A program made the translations under genes and the position numbers. Below, in pieces: positions 1 through 10,825 of a DNA stretch of 64,000 nucleotides; position 1 is the stretch's first letter, and every line of letters starts with the position of its first letter. Origin of the DNA: Sinomonas sp. ASV486 (GTDB lineage Bacteria > Actinomycetota > Actinomycetes > Actinomycetales > Micrococcaceae); contig NZ_JAVFJK010000008.1 in NCBI RefSeq assembly GCF_030908215.1, positions 45,668 to 109,667 on the forward strand, given 5' to 3'. Below the pieces are notes generated by a model. It searched no databases and had not been told where the DNA came from. It saw nothing but the letters and a program-made list of their open reading frames with translations.

Positions 1-2
1 CG

Positions 3-833
3 CTCGGTCTGGCCGCCGCGGTGCTGTACGGGGTCGGGCTCGTGCGGGCCCGCCGGGCAGGGGTCCGCTGGCCCCTGTGGCGGGTGCTGTGCTTCTACGT
101 CCTCGGCCTCGTGCCGTACCTCGTGCTCGCGTGCGGCTTCGCCGGGGCCCACGGCTCGTCGCTGCGGTGGGCGTTCACACTCAAGGTCTCGCTCATGTTC
201 TTCGTAATTCCGCTCCTCGTGGGACTGGGCCGGCCGCTCGGGCTCGCGCAGGCCGCGCTGGCGGACTCCGGCCGGGCGCGCCTGAACCGGATCATGGCCA
301 GCCGGCCGGTGAAGATCCTCGGGAACTCGTACGTGGCACCGATCGTCGGGCTGATCCTGTTCGGAACCTTCCTCACGCCGCTCTTCCAGGCCTACCGCGC
401 CGATCCGTTCGCGAGCGGGGCGCTGAGCATCATGGCGCCGATCATCGGGCTCATCCTCGCCCTCCCGCTCACCGAGGCCGACTCGTTCGAGCGATCGAGC
501 GCCTTCATCGTGCTCGAGTTCGTCTACGTGTTCATCGAGCTCCTCGCGGATGCGATTCCGGGCATCTTCCTCCGGCTCAGCCCCACGGTGCTCGATGGCG
601 CCACCTCCTGGGCGGCAGGCGTTCCGTCGTGGTTCCCCTCGCCGCTGCGCGACCAGCAGCTGGCCGGCGACCTCCTCTGGTTCATCGCCGAAGCGGTGGA
701 CATCCCGGTGATCATCCTCATGTTCGTGCGGTTCTCCCACAGCGACCGGCGCGAGGCACGCTCGTTCGACGAGCTCAGCGACGAGGAGATGGATGCGCTC
801 GCAGAGGAGCATCTGCGGCGGCGTCAGGGCTGA
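3..833 (+). CDS. CtaG-like cytochrome c oxidase assembly protein, 5' end outside window
   Basis: The reading frame is open to the left edge, so only the C-terminal part (about 276 residues) is visible; a GTG at 21 is an internal valine codon. Several hydrophobic stretches fit a multi-pass membrane protein. The stretch with DQQLAG followed by a further membrane segment and a charged tail (SDRREARSFDELSDEEMDAL) resembles the end of the caa3-type CtaG family, which helps deliver copper to cytochrome oxidase. That assignment rests on recalled family pattern, not on a search. The C-terminal tail is acidic and would be cytoplasmic. It runs toward the MetE-like gene (minus strand); the 33-nt gap has no obvious strong hairpin. 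Alternative: an unrelated polytopic membrane protein. Confidence 0.65.
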   Translation, partial: LGLAAAVLYGVGLVRARRAGVRWPLWRVLCFYVLGLVPYLVLACGFAGAHGSSLRWAFTLKVSLMFFVIPLLVGLGRPLGLAQAALADSGRARLNRIMASRPVKILGNSYVAPIVGLILFGTFLTPLFQAYRADPFASGALSIMAPIIGLILALPLTEADSFERSSAFIVLEFVYVFIELLADAIPGIFLRLSPTVLDGATSWAAGVPSWFPSPLRDQQLAGDLLWFIAEAVDIPVIILMFVRFSHSDRREARSFDELSDEEMDALAEEHLRRRQG

Positions 834-866
834 GCTCCCCGACGCGTCCGACCGGGGCTCCGGGTC

Positions 867-1883
867 TCAGCCGAGAGCTATCTGGTTGACTGCGTCCGCA
901 AGCTTGACGGTCCGCGTGAGCCGCGCCGTCGCCTCAGCGGGTGTGAACGCAGCGAGGCTGCCCTCGGGCGTGAGCCGGACGGCGTCGAGCGCGTCGAAGG
1001 GCAGGCCGAGCTGCCGCCACGGCCGAACCACGCGCTCGGCGAGGTCCCGCGTGGCGGGAGGCGCACCGCCGTCGTGCGGAAGCGCGCCCAGCCACAGCCG
1101 CGAACCCGCCTCGATCGCCTCGGCGAGTTCCTCCCACTGAGGCACGGTCAGGTCCGCGAGGGGCAGCGAGACACCATCCGCGCCGGCGGCGAGAACACCG
1201 CCGATCGGTGCCTCCCAGCCCGGCAGATTCACGACGACGGCCTCTGCGTCCGCGCCGTGGAGCGCCGCGACGACGCCTTCCCACGCGGCACGGGCCTCCT
1301 CGGCTGGTACCGACCGGAGCGTGCGGTAGCCGCTCGCCGTGGGCAGGAGTCCCGCGAGCACGCGTGCGGCGTCCGGCTCGTCGAGCTGGACCGTGAGGCG
1401 CATCCCCGGGACCGCTCGGGCCACGCGGTCGAGGAACGGCACGACGCCGGCCGCGAGGGACTGCGCAAGGTCTCGCCGCGCGCCGTGGTCGGCGAGGATC
1501 CGCTCGCCCGAGGGCAGATAGGTGCCCGCCATGAGGCTCAGCGGCCCGAGGATGCGCACGTGGAGTTCCTCCGCGCTGCGTTCCTCGGCGCCCACGAGAT
1601 CGGCCAGGACATTGAGGTCGGTCGAGAGCGCCGACTCCGCGCGCCGGGCGTCCCTGCCAGGGTGCGGAACGAGGCGCCAGCCGTGCGGCTGGACGTCCGC
1701 GTGCAGGTCCGTCAGAAGCGATGCCGTGCGGCCGACCGGGTCGGACCCCACGCCGCGGGCGGGAAGCTCCGCGAGGAACGGAAGATGCGGGGTGCCGAGT
1801 TCGCCGCGGATTGCCCTGGCCGCCTCGATCGGATCGGTGCCCGGCCAGTCCCCGAGTGCGGTCGCGGTGACCTGGCCCGTCAC
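867..1883 (-). CDS. MetE-like (cobalamin-independent methionine synthase family) protein, short form
   Basis: 338 residues, about half the length of true MetE and matching only its C-terminal TIM-barrel region. The family is annotated as vitamin-B12-independent methionine synthase in actinobacteria and usually lies close to mnmA and the cysteine desulfurase gene, which are about 8 kb away here. No cysteine is visible anywhere in the protein, so the His-Cys-Cys zinc site that activates homocysteine in MetE is absent. Canonical methionine synthase activity is therefore doubtful. The ATG overlaps the stop of the chorismate mutase gene by 4 bp (ATGA), so the two are probably translationally coupled. 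Function is inferred from fold similarity only. Confidence 0.7.
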   Translation of the reverse strand: MTGQVTATALGDWPGTDPIEAARAIRGELGTPHLPFLAELPARGVGSDPVGRTASLLTDLHADVQPHGWRLVPHPGRDARRAESALSTDLNVLADLVGAEERSAEELHVRILGPLSLMAGTYLPSGERILADHGARRDLAQSLAAGVVPFLDRVARAVPGMRLTVQLDEPDAARVLAGLLPTASGYRTLRSVPAEEARAAWEGVVAALHGADAEAVVVNLPGWEAPIGGVLAAGADGVSLPLADLTVPQWEELAEAIEAGSRLWLGALPHDGGAPPATRDLAERVVRPWRQLGLPFDALDAVRLTPEGSLAAFTPAEATARLTRTVKLADAVNQIALG

Positions 1884-2329
1884 GCGCGCGGATCCGGCTG
1901 GCGCTCGCTCGGCTCCAGGGGCTGGCCCTCGTTCACGCCCTGGCCGTGGTCCTCGGCGATCGCCTGATGGTGGCGGATAACCTCGCTGATGATGAAGTTG
2001 AGGAACTTCTCCGCGAAGGCCGGGTCCAGCTGGGCCTCTTCGGCCAGACGGCGCAGGCGGGCGATCTGGGCGGCCTCGCGATCCGGATCTGCAGGCGGGA
2101 GCTGGTGCTTCGCCTTGAGGAAGCCCACGCGCTGGGTCACCTTGAACCGTTCCGCCAAGAGATACACGAGCGTCGCATCGAAGTTGTCGATGCTCGAGCG
2201 GATCGAGAGCAGCTCCGCCATCACGGCAGGGTCCACGTGGCCCGTGAGCGAGCTCGCGGTCGGATCGTAGGACGCGGAGGAAGGATGCTCGGTCGTCTCG
2301 GCTTCGGTGTCGTGGCGCTGCTCGGTCAT
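1880..2329 (-). CDS. Chorismate mutase, AroQ type
   Basis: 149 residues. After about 35 acidic, Ser/Thr-rich residues comes an all-helical AroQ domain: the helix with IRSSIDNFDATLVYLLAERF, then VGFLKAK, then a Pro-Asp-Arg-Glu segment (DPDREAAQIARL) and a final helix with FLNFIISEVIRHHQ. These are the conserved Arg, Lys and Glu positions that bind chorismate. The enzyme converts chorismate to prephenate for Phe and Tyr synthesis in the cytoplasm. It overlaps the MetE-like gene by 4 bp. Upstream, 21-bp repeats separate it from the stop codon of the peptide-transporter ATPase, so it may have its own promoter in the roughly 50 bp between 2330 and 2381. Confidence 0.88.
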   Translation of the reverse strand: MTEQRHDTEAETTEHPSSASYDPTASSLTGHVDPAVMAELLSIRSSIDNFDATLVYLLAERFKVTQRVGFLKAKHQLPPADPDREAAQIARLRRLAEEAQLDPAFAEKFLNFIISEVIRHHQAIAEDHGQGVNEGQPLEPSERQPDPRA

Positions 2330-2380
2330 GGTGATCAGTCTATGGGCCGGGGATCACGGAGCCCGACCGGGGCCCGACGC

Positions 2381-2558
2381 GTGACCTCACAGCGCAGGAA
2401 CGTGACCCCGCAACGCCTTGGGCGATGCGGGGTCATGTCCCAGCGATGCGGGGTCATGTCCCAACGATGCGGGGTCATGTCCCAGCGTTGCGGGGTCATG
2501 TCCCAGCGATGCGGGGTCATGTCCCAGCGATGCGGGGTCATGTCCCAGCGTTGCGGGG

Positions 2559-2561
<3 letters not shown>
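2381..2561. repeat. 21-bp tandem repeat array R1 (two inverted plus six and a half direct units)
   Basis: Two units run in one orientation (2381-2401 and 2402-2422, core GTGACCCCGC). Six full units follow in the other (2424-2549, core GCGGGGTCATGTCCCAGC), then a partial unit (2550-2561). Units differ mainly at the GAT/GTT and CAGC/CAAC positions. The inversion at 2402-2440 gives a potential hairpin (GACCCCGCA / TGCGGGGTC). The last core ends at 2559-2561, which is exactly the TGA stop of the minus-strand ABC ATPase gene. The 21-bp period is a multiple of three. Confidence 0.95.
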
Positions 2562-4264
<1,703 letters not shown>

Positions 4265-4268
<4 letters not shown>

Positions 4269-5278
4269 GCTGCGTCTCCTTCCGGGCTGGCCGGTGCTGT
4301 CGCGGCACCCTTGGGCGCGCTCTTCTTGCCACGGGTGCGGATCCGCGCGTCGGCGAGGTCATTCATGCTCTCGCCAACCAAGGTCAAGCCCAGCACCGTG
4401 AGGACGATCGCGAGGCCCGGGAAGACTCCGGTCCACCAGATGCCCGCGGTCGCGTCACTCTGTGCCTTGTTGAGGTCGAAGCCCCACTCGGCGGCGCTCG
4501 TGGGTTCGATGCCGAAGCCGAGGAAGCCGAGACCGGCGAGCGTCAGGATCGCCTCCGAGGCGTTGAGCGTGAAGATGAGCGGGATGCTGCGGGTGGCATT
4601 GCGGAAGATGTGGCGCCCCATGACGCGCCACGTCGATGCGCCGATGACCTTCGCTGACTCGACGAACGGCTCGGCCTTGAGGCGGATCGCCTCGGCGCGC
4701 ACCACGCGGAAGTACTGCGGGATGAAGACCACCGTGATGGAGATGGCCGCCGCCAGGATTCCTCCCCACAGGTTCGACTGGCCGTGGCTGATGACGATCG
4801 ACATGACGATCGCCACGAGCAGAGACGGGAACGCGTAGACGGCATCCGCGATGACCACGAGGATCCGGTCGAGCCAGCCTCCGAGGTAACCGGAGACGAG
4901 TCCGAGGGCCACGCCGATGAAGATCGACAGGATCACGGCCACGAAGATCACAAGGATCGCGGTCTGGGCTCCCCAGACGACCCGGGAGAACACGTCGAAG
5001 CCGCCGACGGTCGTACCCCAGAGGTGCTTCGCCCCCGGGGGATCCTGGGTCGGGAAATTCCCGTCAGCGTCCCCGATCTGCGAGAAGCCGAAGGGGGCAA
5101 TCAGGGGGGCGAAGATCGCGAGAAGGACGAAGATCCCGGTCAGGACGAGGCCCGCCACGAGCATGGCACGCTGGACGCCGACGCTCGTGCGGACTTGCGC
5201 AACGATCGGGAGCCGGGTCCAGAGCGGATCCCTGCGCTCGATCTGTGGAAGCGGCTGGGCGCTGGACGGAGTGGACAT
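4265..5278 (-). CDS. Peptide ABC transporter permease, DppC type
   Basis: 337 residues. An N-terminal cytoplasmic segment is followed by a first membrane helix (about 32-54), a periplasmic loop (LWGTTVGGFDVFSRVVWG) typical of DppC/OppC, and about five more helices. The EAA-like loop that contacts the ATPase is near EPFVESAKVIGASTWRVMGRHIF. The C-terminal tail is Lys/Ala/Pro-rich. The ATG at 5278 overlaps the upstream permease stop (TGATG). I chose it over an upstream in-frame extension, which would lie inside that permease and has a non-membrane, Arg/Gly-rich composition. The end overlaps the ATPase start by 4 bp. Confidence 0.92.
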
Positions 5279-6366
5279 CAGTACCTCACCCTCGGATCGA
5301 TCAGCGCGGCGACGACGTCCACAATGAAGTTCGTCAGGGCGACAATGACGGCCAAGAGCACCACGATCCCCTGCACCGCCACGAAGTCGCGCGCACTGAG
5401 GTACTGCGCCAGCTGGAAGCCGAGGCCCTTCCACTCGAAGGTGGTCTCCGTGAGCACGGCACCGCCCAGAAGGAGGGCAATCTGCAGGCCCATGACCGTG
5501 ATGATGGGGATGAGTGCCGGCTTGTACGCATGCTTCGTCACGAGCCGGAACTCGCTCACGCCGCGCGAGCGCCCCGCCTCGATGTAGTCCTTGCCGAGCG
5601 TGCCGATGAGGTTGGTCCGCACGAGCCTCAGGAAGACGCCGGCGGTGAGGAGGCCGAGGGCGAGCGCGGGGAGGATCGCATGCGACTCGACATCCCAGAA
5701 AGCGGCCATGTCACCGCTGCGGAGTGCGTCGAGCCAGTAGATGCCCGTCGGTGCGGACAGCTGCGTGAGGGCAAGCTCAGTCGCCGTCGTTGCGCGCCCG
5801 GCCACGGGGGTCCACTCGAGCCATACCGCGAAGATGAGCTTGAGCAGAAGGCCGGCGAAGAATACCGGCGTGGCGTAGGAGAGGATCGCGAACACCCGCA
5901 GACCGGCGTCGGCCCCCTTGTCCCGGCGGTGGGCCGCGATCATCCCGAGGGGGATCCCGATGACGAGCGCGACCACGATGGCATTGACGGCAAGTTCGAG
6001 CGTCGCGGTGCCGAAGGTCGCGAGCATCTCGGTCACAGCCCGGTTGTCCGAGATGGTCCGGCCGAAATTGCCGGTGAAGATCTGGCCGAGGTATTCGACG
6101 TACTGGATGAGGATCGGCCGGTCGTAACCGGCCTGATGGATCCGCTCCTGGAGCTGGTCGGCCGGGAGGCGACCACCCAGGGCGGCCGTGATCGGGTCAC
6201 CGGTGATCCTCATGAGGAAGAAGACCATCGTCACGAGGATGAGGATCGTAGGGATGATGAGCAGGAATCGGATGATCAGGTAGGTCAGGAGCCCGCCGCC
6301 GTTGGATTTCGCGGCGGGCGCGGGAACGCCCGCAGCTTCGGGGGGCGCCTCTGTCAGTGCAGTCAT
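5278..6366 (-). CDS. Peptide ABC transporter permease, DppB type
   Basis: 362 residues. The first helix (about 26-50, IIRFLLIIPTILILVTMVFFL) and the following periplasmic domain with GFRT-like NFGRTISDNRAV are DppB features. The EAA loop is near DYIEAGRSRGVSEFRLVTKHAYKPALIP, and DPRVRY at the C-terminus is typical of the family. The start is set at ATG 6366 because the preceding in-frame ATG (6384) would include GAAGGA, which is an ideally spaced ribosome-binding site for 6366. A strong hairpin (6387-6419) stands between this gene and the binding-protein gene. Confidence 0.92.
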   Translation of the reverse strand: MTALTEAPPEAAGVPAPAAKSNGGGLLTYLIIRFLLIIPTILILVTMVFFLMRITGDPITAALGGRLPADQLQERIHQAGYDRPILIQYVEYLGQIFTGNFGRTISDNRAVTEMLATFGTATLELAVNAIVVALVIGIPLGMIAAHRRDKGADAGLRVFAILSYATPVFFAGLLLKLIFAVWLEWTPVAGRATTATELALTQLSAPTGIYWLDALRSGDMAAFWDVESHAILPALALGLLTAGVFLRLVRTNLIGTLGKDYIEAGRSRGVSEFRLVTKHAYKPALIPIITVMGLQIALLLGGAVLTETTFEWKGLGFQLAQYLSARDFVAVQGIVVLLAVIVALTNFIVDVVAALIDPRVRY

Positions 6367-6386
6367 GATGGTGTTCCTTCGCACCG

Positions 6387-6419
6387 CAGCGGCGGGATGC
6401 GATCCGCATCCCGCCGCTG
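6387..6419 (-). terminator. Hairpin between peptide-binding protein and permease genes
   Basis: A perfect 15-bp stem, left arm 6387-6401 and right arm 6405-6419, with an ATC loop and no T-tract. It lies 27 nt past the binding-protein stop and 21 nt before the permease ATG. It probably acts as a partial terminator or as an RNA end stabiliser, giving more binding protein than permease. Confidence 0.7.
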
Positions 6420-6445
6420 TTCGGTCTAGCTGTTGTCCGTGTCGG

Positions 6446-8080
6446 CTACTTGCTCAGAACGCCGAGGCGGAACTTGAACGACGGGTCAAGGGTCGAGTCG
6501 ACGCCCTTGACCGATGCGCCGGCCACGGCGACCTGCGACCCCTGGAGCAGCGGCAGGGTCGAAAGATCCTTGGCCACGGCATCCTGGACATCGCCGATCT
6601 GCTTCTCGCGGGCAGACTTGTCCGGGTTCGTCGCTTCCTTGGTGATGAGGTCCTGGACCGTCGGGTTGTCGTAATGGTTCTTGAGGAAGCTGTTCTTCGT
6701 GAAGAACGGCGTCAGGTAGTTGTCCGGATCGGAGAAGTCCGGGAACCATCCGAGCTGGTACATCGGGTAGGCGTCCTTGGCCCGGTCCTTGGAGTAGGTG
6801 ACCCACTCGGTCGACTGCAGGTTGACCTTGAAGAGGCCGCCGCTTTCGAGCTGCTGCTTGACGAGGGCGTACTCATCGCCGGAGGACTTCCCGTAGTGGT
6901 CGGGGTTGTACTGGAGGTTGAGCGTCAACGGACCAGTGACCCCGGCAGCGGAAAGTGCCTGCTTGGCCTTGTCGAGGCTCGGCTTGCCCGAACCGTCGCC
7001 GTACATCGACTTGAGCGGCGTCGTGGCACCGGGGAAGCCGTCTGGGACGTACGAGTAGAGCGGCGTGTACGTGCCCTTGTAGACCTGAGTCGCAATGGCC
7101 TCGCGGTCCACGAGGTCCGCCATGGCCTGGCGCACGGCGAGGGCCTTCTTGGCATCTGCCTCAGGCGTCTTGGCGCCGAACGGCATCGTGTCGAAGTTGA
7201 AGACGATGTATCGGATCTCGCCGCCTGGGCCCTTGTAGACCTTGACCTTGGAATCCTTCGACAGATTGTCGACATCGGTCGCCGGCAGCGAGCGCCAGGC
7301 AACGTCGATGTTGCTCTGCTGCACATCGAGCTTGAGGTTGTTCGAGTCGGAGTAGTACTTGAGGTTGACGGTATCGGTCTTGGGGGCTCCGAGCAGGCCC
7401 TTGTAGTCCGGGTTCGCCTTGAAGGAGACGAGCTGGTTCTTCTGGTACGAGGAGATCGTGAACGGGCCGGCGAAGGCCTTCTTCGCGATGATGTCCTCGT
7501 CGTTCATGACCTTGTCCGCCGGGAAGACGTTGTGGTCCACGATCGGTCCAACGGGGCCGGTCAGTACCTGCGGGAAGGTCTGGTCATTGCCCTGCTTGAG
7601 GTGGAACACAACCGTGGTTGCGTCCTTCGCCTCGGTGCTGTCGAGGTTGTCGAGGAGGGACGCCGGACCGTTGGGGTCGTTGATCTTGACCTGGCGGTCG
7701 AAGGAGAACTTCACATCGGCGGAATCAAGCGAGTCGCCGTTGGCCCACTTGAGTCCGCTCTTGAGCTTGACCGTGTACTCGGTCGGCGACGTGAAGGAGG
7801 CCGACTCGGCGATGTCCGGCTGCGGTTCCGCACTGCCCGGCTTTGAGTTGAGGAGGAACGGGTAGATCTGGTTCATGACCATGAACGATCCGTTGTCGTA
7901 GGACCCCGCCGGGTCGAGGAACGTGACCTTGTCGGTGGTACCGACGGTCACGGGGCCCCCTCCGCCAGCCGAGCCGCTGGAGGATGATCCCCCGGACGGT
8001 CCGGTGCACGCCGTCAGAGCGAGCATGGAGACGCCGGCGAGCGCGATAGCGCTCCGCACGGCAGTTCTGGTCTTAGACAT
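6446..8080 (-). CDS. Peptide ABC transporter substrate-binding lipoprotein, DppA type
   Basis: 544 residues, family 5 extracellular solute-binding protein. The signal peptide (about residues 1-25) ends in the lipobox LTAC, so the mature protein is anchored by a lipidated Cys, followed by a Gly/Ser-rich linker. The domain shows family features such as YPFLLNSKPGSAEPQPDIAES near the start and VKLKSGLKWANGD. ATG 8080 is preferred to TTG 8083, with AAAAGG 6 nt upstream as ribosome-binding site. It is first in the transport operon. The 264 bp upstream, to the phosphoesterase stop at 8345, hold its promoter region and that gene's terminator. Confidence 0.92.
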   Translation of the reverse strand: MSKTRTAVRSAIALAGVSMLALTACTGPSGGSSSSGSAGGGGPVTVGTTDKVTFLDPAGSYDNGSFMVMNQIYPFLLNSKPGSAEPQPDIAESASFTSPTEYTVKLKSGLKWANGDSLDSADVKFSFDRQVKINDPNGPASLLDNLDSTEAKDATTVVFHLKQGNDQTFPQVLTGPVGPIVDHNVFPADKVMNDEDIIAKKAFAGPFTISSYQKNQLVSFKANPDYKGLLGAPKTDTVNLKYYSDSNNLKLDVQQSNIDVAWRSLPATDVDNLSKDSKVKVYKGPGGEIRYIVFNFDTMPFGAKTPEADAKKALAVRQAMADLVDREAIATQVYKGTYTPLYSYVPDGFPGATTPLKSMYGDGSGKPSLDKAKQALSAAGVTGPLTLNLQYNPDHYGKSSGDEYALVKQQLESGGLFKVNLQSTEWVTYSKDRAKDAYPMYQLGWFPDFSDPDNYLTPFFTKNSFLKNHYDNPTVQDLITKEATNPDKSAREKQIGDVQDAVAKDLSTLPLLQGSQVAVAGASVKGVDSTLDPSFKFRLGVLSK

Positions 8081-8273
8081 CAATGGCCTTTTCTTGTCGA
8101 ATCGTGGCCGTGCCCGCGCGCGTTCGGCGCACCGAACGTGACTCAGGGCACAGACTGATGTCTCGATTCAATCACCCTTGACTCGAAATGAAGGACATCC
8201 TTGATGTATCGAGACCGAACGGTGACCTTTGCCCCCTCATCCACGAGGCGAGAAGGATCGGCACACGGAGGGC

Positions 8274-8311
8274 GCGGACGACGGCGGCACTCACCGCGCG
8301 CCGTCGTCCGC
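8274..8311 (-). terminator. Terminator hairpin of the phosphoesterase gene
   Basis: Perfect 12-bp stem, GCGGACGACGGC paired with GCCGTCGTCCGC, with a 14-nt loop (8286-8299). It lies 34 nt beyond the minus-strand stop at 8345. The stem carries the ACGACGGC core shared with other terminators in this window. Confidence 0.75.
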
Positions 8312-8344
8312 ACCGCCGCGAGGTGTGCTCCGCGCGGCGACTGC

Positions 8345-9418
8345 CTACTTGAAGGACACGCGATCCCAGCTCAGGATCGGCTGGTCCTTGCCGGCCGAGC
8401 CGTTCCCGGCCACGTCGACGCGCAGGTAGTTTGTGGCCTTGGCGGAGCCATCGATCGTGATCCGCTGGAGGTTGTGGGCAGACCCGGTCACGCCGTACTT
8501 CGAGAGCCATGGGGATCCGACGGCCAGCGGGCGGTCGGCGTTGTAGACGTGGCTGTCCCCGTTGAACAGGTAGACGTCGCCGCTGAACGCGCTGGCCTCG
8601 TCGATGAGCGTCTGGACGATCGGGGTGAAGGCGCTGATGTCCGTCCACGGCACGTTGTAGGTCGGATCGAACATGTCGGCCTGCTGCAGCACGACAACCG
8701 TACGGTCGTTCCGCTGGCGGGCTTCGGCGAACGTCTTCTTGATCTCAACGATCACGGCGTCCGTGCGGTGCTGGACCTCCGCAACCTGCTCGGGGGTCGG
8801 CGCGGTCTTGCCGAGACCAGTCCACGGGAGCATCGAGTTGTTGCTTCCGGGCACGTTGACGGCCGCAAACGCGACCCGGTTGCGCGTGAACGCAACATCC
8901 TCGGGGATACCGAGGTCAGCCTGGCTCGTCACGGGCATCGTCGCGCCGAGGGTCTTGCCGGGCTCGTCGAAGAAGACCTCGCGCAGCCTGGCGAGCCGCT
9001 CGAGCGGGTTGTAGGCGCCGTTGCTGGTGCGGTGGCAGTCCGTCCACTCGTTATCGCCGATCGTGTAGATCAGCGGGTGTGTGAACTGGTCGAAGTCGGC
9101 GCGAATGGTGTCGAAGTACTCGTTCGAGCACTTGTCTGAGCCGTTCTTGATGTCGCCCACGTGGACCACGAAGTCCAAGGACTTGTCGGCGTTGAGCTGT
9201 GCCACGTGGGAGGGGAACGCGGCGAGGGCGCCGGCACCGTACGGCGTGTCACCGATGACCGCGAAGCTGAAGGCGTCCTTGGCTGCCTGCGCGGCATGCT
9301 GCGGAGAGGGCTGGGGAGCAGGTGAGGCAGTCGCAGCGGCAGTCGTGGCGACCGCCGCGGTGAGGGCAAGCGCGGCCGATACGGCGGCGATTCGTGCGCG
9401 GCGCTGGGAGGCAGGCAT
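8345..9418 (-). CDS. Secreted calcineurin-like metallophosphoesterase
   Basis: 357 residues. An Ala-rich signal peptide (about 1-33, ending near ATASPAP) predicts export. The metallophosphoesterase motifs appear in order: GDTPYG (about 58), VVHVGDIKNG, IGDNEW and, near the end, FNGDSHVYN. These supply the Asp, Asn and His ligands of a two-metal centre. The substrate is unknown; the domain occurs in secreted phosphodiesterases and acid phosphatases. ATG 9418 is used because GAAGGA precedes it; an upstream in-frame start at 9472 would put this ribosome-binding site inside the protein. It is a single-gene unit with its own terminator at 8274-8311. The 183 bp upstream, to the mnmA stop, hold two copies of GCTGGGAAAA but nothing else I can assign. 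Confidence 0.85.
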   Translation of the reverse strand: MPASQRRARIAAVSAALALTAAVATTAAATASPAPQPSPQHAAQAAKDAFSFAVIGDTPYGAGALAAFPSHVAQLNADKSLDFVVHVGDIKNGSDKCSNEYFDTIRADFDQFTHPLIYTIGDNEWTDCHRTSNGAYNPLERLARLREVFFDEPGKTLGATMPVTSQADLGIPEDVAFTRNRVAFAAVNVPGSNNSMLPWTGLGKTAPTPEQVAEVQHRTDAVIVEIKKTFAEARQRNDRTVVVLQQADMFDPTYNVPWTDISAFTPIVQTLIDEASAFSGDVYLFNGDSHVYNADRPLAVGSPWLSKYGVTGSAHNLQRITIDGSAKATNYLRVDVAGNGSAGKDQPILSWDRVSFK

Positions 9419-9601
9419 GGATCCTTCTTCCTGATGGCTTCCTACGAACGTTCCTGCGACTAGCAGGGACACGGGCAGGCTAGCCGCGGGTCACGCATGC
9501 TGGGAAAAGGCTAGATGTACGCTGGGAAAACTCTGTCAATCAGCCGCATGCGTGAGCCCAGGCCTGGGGGCGACGCGCCCCGATGGGCGCCGCGGTCGGG
9601 G

Positions 9602-10819
9602 TTAGAGCGCCGCGCGGTCGAGTGATCGTGCCGCATCGATGGTCGCCTGCCCGAGTACGCGCGTGCCCTGGTAGAGCACCACGGTCTGCCCGGGGGCGAC
9701 CCCGCGGAGGGGAGTATCGAGCGTGACGACCAGGACGGCGTCGTGCATGCCTGCGCTGTGCGGGTCCGCGTTGTGCAGGTCCGCGTCGTGCGGATCCGCG
9801 TCGTGCGGATCCGCGTCGTGCGTGTTCGCGTTGTGCGTGCCCGCGAACGTGAGCCGCGCACGCGCGGGCACCGGGTCCCCGTGGGCTCGGACCTGTGCCG
9901 TACAGGCGAACTCCTCGCCGGACTCGGCCGACGCGACCGGCACGCCCGCCCACGAGACACGGATGCCTCGGATCTCGCTGACTGCGAGGAGCCGCTCGGG
10001 ACCCACAACCACGGTGTTGTCCTTGGGCCGGACCTCGAGGACGAAGCGGGGCTTCCCGTCCGGAGCCGGGTGGCCGAGCCGCAGACCCCTGCGCTGGCCC
10101 ACCGTGAAGGCATTCGCACCGGCGTGCTCCCCGACCGTGGCTCCAGTCTCGTCGACGATGTTCCCGGGCTCCATCTCGATGCGCTCGGCGAGCCAGCCCC
10201 GCGTGTCGCCGTCGGCGATGAAGCAGATGTCGTGGCTGTCCGGCTTCTTCGCGACCGACAGGCCGCGGCGTTCTGCCTCTGCCCGGACCTCAGCTTTGGA
10301 CGGCGTGTCCGCGAGCGGGAAAAGGCAGTGCTCGAGCTGCTCGCGAGTCAGGACGCCCAGGACGTAGGACTGGTCCTTGGCCCAGTCGGCGGCGCGGTGC
10401 AGCTCGGGGTTGCCGTCGGCATCGCGGATGACCTTCGCGTAGTGGCCCGTGCAGACCGCGTCGAAACCGAGCGCAAGTGCCTTCTCGAGGAGTGCTGCGA
10501 ACTTGATGCGCTCATTGCAGCGCATGCACGGATTCGGGGTCCGCCCCGCGGCGTACTCGGCCACGAAGTCATCCACGACATCAGCCTTGAACCGCTCCGA
10601 GAAGTCCCACACGTAGAACGGAATGCCGAGCTTGTCGCACGCGCGCCACGCGTCGTTCGAATCCTCGATGGTGCAGCATCCGCGGCTCCCGGTGCGAAGC
10701 GTGCCGGGCATGCGGTTGAGCGCAAGGTGGACGCCGACGACGTCGTGCCCGGCCTCCACAGCGCGGGCAGCGGCGACGGCGGAATCCACTCCCCCGCTCA
10801 TGGCTGCCAGAACTCGCAC
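9602..10819 (-). CDS. mnmA: tRNA-specific 2-thiouridylase MnmA with His/Asp repeat insertion
   Basis: 405 residues; usual length is about 360-380. The PP-loop SGGVDS is at residues 8-13, the first catalytic cysteine in [12 protein letters not shown] and the second in SHDICFI. It thiolates U34 of tRNAs for Lys, Glu and Gln, using sulfur passed on from a cysteine desulfurase; such a gene lies 1.5 kb away. Residues 328-361 in the C-terminal barrel domain are seven 5-residue repeats (PHDAD type) with a His every fifth residue. The GTG start lies 6 nt after a TAGAAT box, implying a leaderless mRNA. A flavoprotein gene on the other strand separates it from the desulfurase. Confidence 0.95.
   Translation of the reverse strand: MRVLAAMSGGVDSAVAAARAVEAGHDVVGVHLALNRMPGTLRTGSRGCCTIEDSNDAWRACDKLGIPFYVWDFSERFKADVVDDFVAEYAAGRTPNPCMRCNERIKFAALLEKALALGFDAVCTGHYAKVIRDADGNPELHRAADWAKDQSYVLGVLTREQLEHCLFPLADTPSKAEVRAEAERRGLSVAKKPDSHDICFIADGDTRGWLAERIEMEPGNIVDETGATVGEHAGANAFTVGQRRGLRLGHPAPDGKPRFVLEVRPKDNTVVVGPERLLAVSEIRGIRVSWAGVPVASAESGEEFACTAQVRAHGDPVPARARLTFAGTHNANTHDADPHDADPHDADLHNADPHSAGMHDAVLVVTLDTPLRGVAPGQTVVLYQGTRVLGQATIDAARSLDRAAL
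9737..9838 (-). repeat. 15-bp in-frame repeat inside mnmA
   Basis: 102 nt (34 codons) of imperfect 15-bp repeats encoding six full pentapeptides and a final four-residue unit, of the pattern xHDAD with variants HNAN, HNAD and HSAG. The two central units are identical at the protein level. The period is a multiple of three, so copy-number change would keep the reading frame. Confidence 0.93.
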
Positions 10820-10825
10820 CGGTCT

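Noticed and set aside
9492..9554. Inverted repeat CACGCATGC / GCATGCGTG as terminator of mnmA or the phosphoesterase promoter
   Set aside because: The arms are 45 bp apart, too far for a simple hairpin, and the position fits neither role clearly.
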